A stretch of 64,000 nt of DNA from JAVVHE01 sp032249695 (GTDB lineage: Bacteria > Pseudomonadota > Alphaproteobacteria > Sphingomonadales > Sphingomonadaceae). The translations under genes and the position numbers were made by a program. The stretch spans positions 1-64,000 of the forward strand of contig JAVVHE010000005.1 of NCBI GenBank assembly GCA_032249695.1, read 5' to 3'. This document shows positions 16,143 to 22,869 of the stretch, piece by piece. The notes under the pieces are model-generated. The model searched no databases. It was given only the letters and a program-made list of their open reading frames with translations, and was not told where the DNA came from. Position 1 is the stretch's first letter; every line of letters starts with the position of its first letter.

Positions 16143-17543
16143 ATGGCCACGCTCGCCGCCCCACCATCTGCCGTCGCCGAAAATCGCTTCGGACTCGGCG
16201 CGCGCCCGGACAGCGCCCCGCCCTCCGACGGCGCAGATTGGTTGAAGGCTCAGCTGAAAAGCTTCGTGCCGAACCCGCCCGCGCTATCGCAGGGCGGCGA
16301 CACGCCGACGATCATCCGGATGCTCGCCGAATATCGCAAAGCCCGGCAGCAGGCGAAACGTGCGGGCGACGAGGCGGCGCTCGCTGCGGCCAAGCAGGAA
16401 AACCCGGTCGGACCAGCCTACCGGTTGCAAGCCGCCGCGCGGCTGTCGACCGCCGTCACGACCGACACGCCGTTCGCCGAGCGGCTGGTGCATTTCTGGG
16501 CCAACCACTTCGCGGTCTCGATCGACAAGGAAGTGACGCGCGGCCTGGCCGGGTGCATGGAGTTCGAGGCGATCCGCCCGAACATGGCCAAGCATTTCGT
16601 CGAAATGTGGCTCGCCGTGATGGAGCATCCTGCGATGCTCCTCTATCTCGATCAGGCGCAGTCGATCGGGCCGGATAGCGCAGTCGCGCGGCTGGCGGCC
16701 ATGCGCGGCGGCAGGACGCTCGGCCTCAACGAGAATCTCGCGCGCGAAGCCATGGAGTTGCACAGCCTCGGCGTTCGGACCGGCTACACGCAGGCGGACG
16801 TCACCGAGCTTGCGCGCGCGCTGACCGGCTGGACGGTGAGCGGCTTCGCGCGCGGCCCGGCGGCGAAGCTGTTCCAGGGCGTGCCCGACGGCAAATTCTA
16901 TTTCGTCGAGGCGATGCACCAGCCGGGCGCGCGTACCGTGCTCGGCAAGAAATACCGCGACGAAGGTTCCAAGCAGGCGCTCAGCATCCTTGTCGATCTG
17001 GCGCAGCGGCCCGAGACAGCGAACCACATCGCCACCAAGCTCGCGCGCCACTTCATCGCCGACGATCCACCGCCGTCGGCGGTCAAGCGGCTGGCGCGCG
17101 TGTTTCAAGAGACGCAGGGCCACCTGCCGTCGCTCCACGCCGCGCTCGTCGACCTGCCCGAGGCGTGGGAGACGCCGATGGCGAAGTTCAAGTCGCCGTG
17201 GGACTGGTCGGTCTCGGCGCTGCGCGCGGTTGGCGCGCCCGGCGCGGACGTAAAGGCGGTCGGCGCGGTCGCCGAACTGGGCCAGCCGATCTGGCGCCCC
17301 GGTTCGCCCGCGGGCTGGGACGATACCTCACCCGCCTGGGCGGCGCCCGACGCGGTGTTGCGGCGGGTGGAGATCGCGATGCGCCTCGGCCAGCTCGCCC
17401 CGCAGACGCTCGACGCGCGCGCCTACGCACCGCGCCTGCTCGGCGCCGTGAGCGCGTCGACCGCGCGCGTCATCGCGACCGCGCCCAGCCCCGCGCAGGG
17501 CATCGCGCTCCTCCTCGCATCGCCCGAATTTCAGCGGAGGTAA
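16143..17543 (+). CDS. DUF1800 domain-containing protein
   Basis: DUF1800 proteins are of unproved function and almost always sit next to a DUF1501 gene, as here. The 466-aa protein has the recognisable NRFGLGARPD near the N-terminus, HFWANHFAVS, NENLAREAMELHSLGV and YTQADVTELARALTGWTV around the centre. No obvious signal peptide follows ATG 16143; an upstream in-frame ATG at 16038 precedes a Cys/Arg-rich stretch and looks less likely. The stop is directly followed by the DUF1501 start, so the two are surely co-transcribed. Together they may act as a secreted pair; that is inference from gene pairing. Confidence 0.88.
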   Translation: MATLAAPPSAVAENRFGLGARPDSAPPSDGADWLKAQLKSFVPNPPALSQGGDTPTIIRMLAEYRKARQQAKRAGDEAALAAAKQENPVGPAYRLQAAARLSTAVTTDTPFAERLVHFWANHFAVSIDKEVTRGLAGCMEFEAIRPNMAKHFVEMWLAVMEHPAMLLYLDQAQSIGPDSAVARLAAMRGGRTLGLNENLAREAMELHSLGVRTGYTQADVTELARALTGWTVSGFARGPAAKLFQGVPDGKFYFVEAMHQPGARTVLGKKYRDEGSKQALSILVDLAQRPETANHIATKLARHFIADDPPPSAVKRLARVFQETQGHLPSLHAALVDLPEAWETPMAKFKSPWDWSVSALRAVGAPGADVKAVGAVAELGQPIWRPGSPAGWDDTSPAWAAPDAVLRRVEIAMRLGQLAPQTLDARAYAPRLLGAVSASTARVIATAPSPAQGIALLLASPEFQRR

Positions 17544-17544
17544 G

Positions 17545-18711
17545 ATGCACCTCTCCCGCCGTTCCCTGCTCGCAACGCTCGGCGTCGCATCCCCGCTCGT
17601 CGCTGTGCCCCGTATCGCGTTCGCACGCGCCGAGACCGATCAGCGCTTCGTGCTCATCATCCTGCGCGGGGCGATGGATGGGCTCGGCGCGGTGCCCCCG
17701 GTCGCCGACCCGCACTACCGCAGCGCGCGCGGCGAGCTGGCGCAGCAGGGGCCGGCGACGATCGATGGGATGTTCGCCTTCCATCCTGCGCTCGTCAAAA
17801 CCGCGGCGATGGTGGCCGCTGGCGAGGGGCTGGTCGTCCATGCCGTAGCGTCGCCCTATCGCGACCGGAGCCATTTCGATGGGCAGAATGTCCTCGAAAC
17901 CGGGGGCACTAGCCCATACGAGTATAAGGACGGCTGGCTCAACCGCCTGCTGCCGCTACTGCCCGCGGGCGCGCACGCGCTCGCCGTCGCGCCGAAAGTG
18001 CCGCCGGTACTGCGCGGGAGCGCGGGCGTCGAGAGCTACGCGCCATCGAAGCTCCCCGATCCGACGCAGGAATTTCTCGACCGAGTAGCGCTGCTGTATC
18101 GCGATGACTCGCAGCTGCACGCGCTGTGGGATCGCGCGATCGCGGCGCGCAACACCGCGCAGGGCATCGACGGCATGAAGGGCATGAGCGCGGGTGCAGG
18201 CGCCAACGCGCTGCCCGGTCTCGCGAGGATCGCCGCCGAGTTCCTGTCGCGCCCCGGTGGCGTGCGGGTGGCGGTGATGGAGGCCGACGGCTGGGACACG
18301 CATAGCGGCCAGGCCGGGCGGCTGGCGAACCAGCTGAGGCAGCTCGATGCGTGCTTCGCCGCGCTGAAAGCGGGGCTGGGTCAGGCTTGGGCGAATACGG
18401 TCGTGGTCGCTGCGACCGAGTTCGGCCGCACCGTCCAGGTGAACGGCACCGGCGGCACCGACCACGGCACCGCAAGCGCAGCGTTCGTGCTGGGCGGCGC
18501 GGTGAAGGGCGGCCATGTGCTCGCCGACTGGCCGGGGCTGGCGCAGTCGGAGCGGTTCGAGGGGCGCGACCTGAAGCCCACGGCCGATCTGCGCGCGCTA
18601 CTGCTCGCCGCGTCCGCCCAGCATCTCGGCATCGACCCTACTGGCGCCGCCCGCGTCCTGTTTCCCGAAGCACCGGGGCTGAAGCCCGCTCCCGTGCTGC
18701 GCACGGGGTAA
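17545..18711 (+). CDS. DUF1501 domain-containing exported protein
   Basis: This 388-aa protein begins with a Tat-type signal (SRRSLLATLG..., ending in AFARA near residue 29), so it is likely exported folded. The family is related to the alkaline-phosphatase/sulfatase fold: FVLIILRGAMDGL, DRSHFDGQNVLETG, MEADGWDTHSGQ, ATEFGRTVQVNG and TDHGTASAAFVLGG are its standard motifs. Enzyme activity is unproved. It follows the DUF1800 gene with one base between stop and start, the usual arrangement. Confidence 0.9.
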   Translation: MHLSRRSLLATLGVASPLVAVPRIAFARAETDQRFVLIILRGAMDGLGAVPPVADPHYRSARGELAQQGPATIDGMFAFHPALVKTAAMVAAGEGLVVHAVASPYRDRSHFDGQNVLETGGTSPYEYKDGWLNRLLPLLPAGAHALAVAPKVPPVLRGSAGVESYAPSKLPDPTQEFLDRVALLYRDDSQLHALWDRAIAARNTAQGIDGMKGMSAGAGANALPGLARIAAEFLSRPGGVRVAVMEADGWDTHSGQAGRLANQLRQLDACFAALKAGLGQAWANTVVVAATEFGRTVQVNGTGGTDHGTASAAFVLGGAVKGGHVLADWPGLAQSERFEGRDLKPTADLRALLLAASAQHLGIDPTGAARVLFPEAPGLKPAPVLRTG

Positions 18712-18736
18712 GCGACCTAGCTCCTCCGAACACCCG

Positions 18737-18760
18737 GTCATGCCCGCAAAAGCGGGTATC
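18737..18760. repeat. Short palindromic repeat (REP-like), copy 1
   Basis: CGGTCATGCCCGCAAAAGCGGG contains a CCCGC-AAAA-GCGGG hairpin (18743-18756) preceded by GTCATG. A related element lies at 55388-55412 on the opposite strand (reads GTCATGCCCGCTTTCGAGCGGGC). Sphingomonads commonly carry such dispersed extragenic palindromes. Located 26 bases after the DUF1501 stop, it may also serve as a terminator, although no T-run follows. Confidence 0.5.
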
Positions 18761-18845
18761 CGACGACCCACGCGAGGCTTGCGTGTCGAGGTCATGCCCC
18801 TGGTGCCGCAGGGTGAAGGCGCTCATGAAACGCTGCGCCGGTCGC

Positions 18846-18874
18846 TTGACGTTTACGTCAACGTAAGGCATAAC
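18846..18874 (+). promoter_or_regulatory. Promoter with MerR-family operator for the fatty-acid oxidation cluster
   Basis: A TTGACG -35 (18846-18851) and CATAAC -10 (18869-18874) are separated by 17 bases. Inside the spacer lies the palindrome TTACGT-CA-ACGTAA (18853-18866), which resembles the TTTACGTAAACGTAAA-type sites bound by LiuR-like MerR regulators of fatty-acid and branched-chain degradation. The regulator gene begins about eight bases beyond the -10, so it probably controls itself and the genes downstream. The hexamers are read by eye; operator identity is inferred from family resemblance. Confidence 0.65.
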
Positions 18875-18881
18875 AGTGGGG

Positions 18882-19304
18882 ATGGCTTCCGCTGCCCGAC
18901 TTGCCTTGCCGTATGAGGCCGCTCCGCCCGACACGGCCGAGCATTGGTCGATCGCCGAGCTGGCGCAGGCGTTCGCGGTGACGCCGCGCACCATCCGCTT
19001 CTACGAGGGTGAGGGGCTGTTGACACCCACGCGAGCGGGCCAGCAGCGCATCTATTCAAAGGCCGATCGCGCGCGGCTCGCCTGGATCTGCCGGGGGCGC
19101 AAGCTGGGCTTCAGCCTCGCCGAAATCCGCGAAATGCTGTCGCTCTATGATGTGGGTGATGGTCGCCAGACGCAGAAGCGCGTCACGCTCGCAAAATGCC
19201 GCGAGCGGCTGGAACAGCTCTACGCCCAGCGCGCCGACCTCGATGCGACGATCAGCGAACTGGAGACATTCGTTGCGACATTGGAAGGCCGCAAGGCTGC
19301 CTGA
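18882..19304 (+). CDS. MerR-family transcriptional regulator of fatty-acid/acyl-CoA degradation
   Basis: This 140-aa protein has a MerR winged helix-turn-helix (WSIAELAQAFAVTPRTIRFYEGEGLL, about residues 22-47, of which TIRFYEGEGLL is diagnostic) followed by SKADRARLAWICRGRKLGFSL and a dimerising coiled coil. No cysteine cluster is present, so metals are unlikely effectors; related LiuR/AtuR-type regulators respond to acyl-CoA metabolites. It starts directly after a palindrome-bearing promoter and precedes the acyl-CoA dehydrogenase by 21 bases, which marks it as the local regulator. A GTG at 18876 is an alternative start. If transcription begins about seven bases after the -10, the mRNA is leaderless. 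Confidence 0.88.
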   Translation: MASAARLALPYEAAPPDTAEHWSIAELAQAFAVTPRTIRFYEGEGLLTPTRAGQQRIYSKADRARLAWICRGRKLGFSLAEIREMLSLYDVGDGRQTQKRVTLAKCRERLEQLYAQRADLDATISELETFVATLEGRKAA

Positions 19305-19325
19305 CATATTTTTGAGGAGGATCTG

Positions 19326-21119
19326 ATGCCCACCTACGCCGCGCCGGTTAAGGACACGCGCTTCGTTCTCAACCACATCGTCGGGCTCGACCGGCTATCG
19401 AACGTGCCGGGCTTCCAGAACGCCACGCCCGACCTGGTTGATGCCGTGCTGGAGGCGGGAGGCACCTTCGCGGCCGAGGTTTTGCAGCCGCTGAACCAGG
19501 TGGGCGACCGCGAGGGCGCACAGCGCCAGCCGGATGGATCGGTGCGGATGCCGACCGGCTTCAAGGACGCGTACGAGAAGTACAAGGAAGGCGGCTGGCC
19601 GACTCTCACCGGGCCGGAGGAGTATGGCGGGCAGGAACTGCCGCTCGTCGTCGGCACCGCCGTCAGCGAGTATCTGATGAGCGCTAACCTGGGCTTCTCG
19701 CTGACGGTCATGCTGACCGAGGGCTGCATCGCCGCGCTCGAGCTTGAGGGCAGCGACGAGCAGAAGGCGATGTATCTCCCCAAGCTGGTCAGCGGCGAGT
19801 GGTCGGGCACGATGAACCTGACCGAAGCGCATGCGGGCACCGACCTCGGCCTGATCCGCACCAAGGCCGAGCCGAACGGAGACGGCAGCTACTCGATCAC
19901 TGGCCAGAAGATTTTCATCACCGGCGGGGAGCATGATCTCTCCGAGAATATCATCCATCTGGTGCTTGCGAAGATCCCTGGCGATCCGGACAATGTTAAG
20001 GGCATCAGCCTTTTCGTTGTGCCGAAATATATTCTCGACGAGAACGGCAAACCGGGGACACGCAACAGCGTCACCTGCGGCTCGATTGAGCACAAGATGG
20101 GCATCAACGCCTCGCCAACCTGCGTGCTGAACTATGACGGCGCCAAGGGCTGGCTGGTCGGGGAGCGCACCAAGGGCCTCCGCGCGATGTTCATCATGAT
20201 GAACGCAGCTCGCCTTGGCGTTGGCGTCCAGGGGCTGGCGATGAGCGAGGTCGCCTACCAGAACGCCGTCGCCTACGCGAAGGACCGCCGCCAGGGCCGC
20301 GCCTTGGTGCGCAACAAAGAGATCGCGGACGCAGCCGATCCGATCATCGTCCACCCGGACGTGCGCCGGATGCTGATGGACATGCGGGCGTTCACCGAAG
20401 GCTCGCGCGCTCTGGCGCTGTGGACGGCGCTTCAGGTCGACCTCAGCCGCAAGAGCGAGGACGCCACCGAGAAGCAGGCCGCGAGCGACCTCAATGCGCT
20501 GCTCACCCCGGTCGTGAAGGGTTACCTGACCGACCTGGGGCTCCAGATCACCGTGACCGCGCAGCAGGTTTATGGCGGCCACGGCTACGTCAAGGAATGG
20601 GGGATGGAGCAGTTTGTCCGCGACGCTCGTATCGCCCAGATCTACGAGGGCACGAACGGCATCCAGGCGATGGACCTCGTCGGCCGCAAGCTGCCGATGG
20701 ATGGCGGGCGCGCGGTCCGGCTGTTCTTCGATCGTGTCACCCGCGACATCGCCGAGGCCAAGGGCCACGAGCGGCTCGCGCCGCTGGCGGACGCGCTGGA
20801 GAAGGCGCTGGGCCACCTGCAGGCCTCGACTCTGTGGTTCGTACAGAACGCGATGACCAACCCGGACAATGCCGGCGCGGGCGCGGTCTCCTACATGAAT
20901 CTGATGGGTGTGACCGCGCTCGGCTGGATGTGGCTGCTGATGGCCAAGGGCGCTCAGGAGGATCTGGCGAACGGCGCCGCCGACAAGTCGTTCGCCGAGG
21001 CGAAGCTGATCACCGCGAAGTATTTTGCCGAGCGGATGCTGCCGGAGGCGTCCACCTATCGACGCCGCATTGAGGCCGGTTCCGCGACGCTGATGGCGCT
21101 GCCGGTCGAGGCGTTCTAA
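19326..21119 (+). CDS. Acyl-CoA dehydrogenase, long (DmdC-like) subfamily
   Basis: This FAD enzyme carries out the first step of beta-oxidation. At 597 aa it belongs to the extended subfamily with an extra C-terminal domain, which includes long-chain enzymes and 3-methylmercaptopropionyl-CoA dehydrogenase. Visible motifs: MNLTEAHAGTDLG and KIFITGGEHD for FAD/substrate binding, ARLGVGVQGLAMSE, QVYGGHGYVKEWGMEQFVRDARI and IYEGTNGIQAMDLVGRKL, the last carrying the catalytic-region Glu. A strong GAGGAGGATCTG precedes the ATG. It is the first structural gene after the MerR regulator. A fatty acyl-CoA substrate is inferred from the adjacent thiolase and FadB-like genes. Confidence 0.93.
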   Translation: MPTYAAPVKDTRFVLNHIVGLDRLSNVPGFQNATPDLVDAVLEAGGTFAAEVLQPLNQVGDREGAQRQPDGSVRMPTGFKDAYEKYKEGGWPTLTGPEEYGGQELPLVVGTAVSEYLMSANLGFSLTVMLTEGCIAALELEGSDEQKAMYLPKLVSGEWSGTMNLTEAHAGTDLGLIRTKAEPNGDGSYSITGQKIFITGGEHDLSENIIHLVLAKIPGDPDNVKGISLFVVPKYILDENGKPGTRNSVTCGSIEHKMGINASPTCVLNYDGAKGWLVGERTKGLRAMFIMMNAARLGVGVQGLAMSEVAYQNAVAYAKDRRQGRALVRNKEIADAADPIIVHPDVRRMLMDMRAFTEGSRALALWTALQVDLSRKSEDATEKQAASDLNALLTPVVKGYLTDLGLQITVTAQQVYGGHGYVKEWGMEQFVRDARIAQIYEGTNGIQAMDLVGRKLPMDGGRAVRLFFDRVTRDIAEAKGHERLAPLADALEKALGHLQASTLWFVQNAMTNPDNAGAGAVSYMNLMGVTALGWMWLLMAKGAQEDLANGAADKSFAEAKLITAKYFAERMLPEASTYRRRIEAGSATLMALPVEAF

Positions 21120-21259
21120 GGCGCCGTACAGAGCAACACACGGCCTGCCATCGCCGGCGCAGGTCGGGCAGCCGAGCCGTCCACGGGATCCTTGTCCCCG
21201 ATCGGTTCGCCAGTTCCCGGCTTGCGCCCGGATGACCAGCCCAGGGGAGATCCGAGCAC

Positions 21260-22471
21260 ATGACCGACGCGTATATCTACGACGCAGTCCGCACTCCGCG
21301 GGGACGCGGCAAGCCCGATGGTGCGCTTCATGAGGTGCCGCCCGTCCGCCTCGCCACCACGGTGCTGGAAGCGATCCGCGACCGGAACAACTTGGACACT
21401 AGCCTTGTAGACGACGTGGTGCTTGGCATTCTGTCGCCGGTGGCCGAGCAGGGTTCGTGTCTGCCGCGCATCGCCGCGCTGCAGGCGGGCTACAGCGAGA
21501 GCGTGCCGGGCGTGCAGGTGCAGCGCTTCTGCGCCTCTGGGCTGGAGTCGGTGAACATCGGCGCGGGCAAGATCGCCAGCGGCGAAGCGGACATGATCGT
21601 CGCCGGCGGCGTCGAATCGATGAGCCGCATCGCGATGGGATCAGACGGTGGAGCGTGGCCGATGGACCCCGAGATCGCGTGGACGACATATTTCGTACCG
21701 CAGGGCATCTCCGCCGACCTGATCGCCACCAAATACGGCTTCAGCCGCGACGACGTCGACGCATTCGCAGTCGAATCGCAGCAGCGCGCGGCCCGCGCCT
21801 GGGCGGAGGGCCGCTTTGCCAGGTCGATCGTGCCGGTGAAGGACGTGCTGGGGGAAACGCTGCTCGACCGCGACGAGCAGATGCGCCCCGACACCAACAT
21901 GCAGTCGCTGGGCGCGCTGAAGCCTTCGTTCGAAGCCATGGGCGAGCAGATGCCCGGCTTCGACGCGGTTGCGATCATGAAATACCCGGAGCTTGAGCGC
22001 ATCAATCACGTCCACCATGCCGGGAATTCCAGCGGCATCGTCGATGGCGCGTCGGCGGTGCTGCTGGGCAGCGAGGAAGCGGGCGCGAAGGCGGGCCTGA
22101 AGCCGCGCGCACGCATCCGCGCGTCAGCCTCGATCGGTAGCGAGCCGACGATGATGCTGACCGGGCCCGAGTTCGTCACCGCCAAGGTGCTGAAGCGCGC
22201 GGGGATGGAGCCCAAGGACATCGATCTCTGGGAGCTCAATGAAGCGTTCGCGAGCGTCGTGCTGCGCTATCGGCAGGCCTGGGACCTCGATCCGTCGATT
22301 CTGAACGTCAATGGCGGCGCGATCGCGATGGGCCATCCGATCGGCGCGACCGGCGGCATGATCCTCGGAACCGCGCTCGACGAACTCGAGCGCACCGGCA
22401 AGCAGACCGCGCTGGTGCTGCTGTGCATCGGCGCAGGCATGGGGACCGCGGCGATCATCGAGCGGGTGTGA
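21260..22471 (+). CDS. Acetyl-CoA C-acyltransferase (thiolase, FadA/FadI type)
   Basis: Thiolase performs the last, cleaving step of beta-oxidation, releasing acetyl-CoA. The 403-aa protein has the acyl-enzyme cysteine in QVQRFCASGLESVN, the His-bearing NEAFASV, GGAIAMGHPIGATGG and the C-terminal catalytic cysteine in LLCIGAGMGTA. It is separated from the acyl-CoA dehydrogenase by 140 bases and from the FadB/J-like gene by a 398-base gap containing a pseudogene. In intact clusters the thiolase and multifunctional enzyme form a complex, so this partner arrangement is expected. Confidence 0.93.
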   Translation: MTDAYIYDAVRTPRGRGKPDGALHEVPPVRLATTVLEAIRDRNNLDTSLVDDVVLGILSPVAEQGSCLPRIAALQAGYSESVPGVQVQRFCASGLESVNIGAGKIASGEADMIVAGGVESMSRIAMGSDGGAWPMDPEIAWTTYFVPQGISADLIATKYGFSRDDVDAFAVESQQRAARAWAEGRFARSIVPVKDVLGETLLDRDEQMRPDTNMQSLGALKPSFEAMGEQMPGFDAVAIMKYPELERINHVHHAGNSSGIVDGASAVLLGSEEAGAKAGLKPRARIRASASIGSEPTMMLTGPEFVTAKVLKRAGMEPKDIDLWELNEAFASVVLRYRQAWDLDPSILNVNGGAIAMGHPIGATGGMILGTALDELERTGKQTALVLLCIGAGMGTAAIIERV

Positions 22472-22490
22472 GCCTCCCGCCCACCCAGCG

Positions 22491-22527
22491 TCACCCTGAC
22501 CGTGTTTCAGGGTCCCGCTTCCGCGCG
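22491..22527. repeat. Palindromic repeat, left copy (flanks GIY-YIG remnant)
   Basis: ACCCTGA (22493-22499) and TCAGGGT (22507-22513) form a perfect inverted repeat. TCACCCTGACCGTGTTTCAG followed by GGTCCCGCTTCC is repeated in nearly the same form at 22751-22782. The element sits directly after the thiolase stop and could also act as a terminator. Confidence 0.65.
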
Positions 22528-22540
22528 CTACCGTGCGGGC

Positions 22541-22759
22541 GGCCCCAGGAAGCGTTACGGGTAGAAGCTGCTGGTTTGGTTCTAGTCAGACAATACGATG
22601 GAAAGCGCCGCCAGCCGCGAGAAGCAGCTGAAGCGCTGGCACCGCAACTGGAAGATCAACCTCGTCTAGGCAAGCAATCCCGATCGGCGAGATTTGGCCG
22701 AGGACTTTGGATTCGCACCGCACTCGCGAAGCACTTCAGATATGGAATTATCACCCTAA
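22541..22759 (+). pseudogene. C-terminal remnant of a GIY-YIG nuclease-domain protein (UPF0213-like)
   Basis: In one frame the DNA reads RKRYG-stop-KLLVWF-stop-SDNTMESAASREKQLKRWHR, then NWKINLV-stop-ASNPDRRDLAEDFGF. Small GIY-YIG proteins read in the same order: RYGV.RLVWYE, REKQ(L/I)K(R/K)W.R.WKI.LI, and E..NP.WRDL. The identity is therefore clear although three TAG codons (22562, 22586, 22667) interrupt it; at the last two, GAG (Glu) would restore the expected residue. The N-terminal half with the GIY and YIG motifs is absent, replaced by a palindromic repeat. No frameshift is needed, so point mutation rather than sequencing error is likely. Confidence 0.75.
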
Positions 22760-22782
22760 ACCTGTTTCAGGGTCTCGCTACT
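22751..22782. repeat. Palindromic repeat, right copy (flanks GIY-YIG remnant)
   Basis: TCACCCTAAACCTGTTTCAG followed by GGTCTCGCTACT matches the left copy at 22491 at most positions, with one arm mismatch (ACCCTAA / TCAGGGT). The pair brackets the broken GIY-YIG gene, with the right copy overlapping its terminal stop. Confidence 0.65.
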
Positions 22783-22869
22783 TGCCGACCTCTTGGCGGC
22801 GCGACTCAAGCGGGATGTTGAAACACGTTCCGCATGACGGGGCAGGCAATCACGAGGGAGTACTACCCA

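Noticed and set aside
18743..18756. Classical intrinsic terminator after the DUF1501 gene
   Set aside because: The hairpin is there but no T-run follows, and the same element recurs at 55388; I list it as a REP-like repeat instead.
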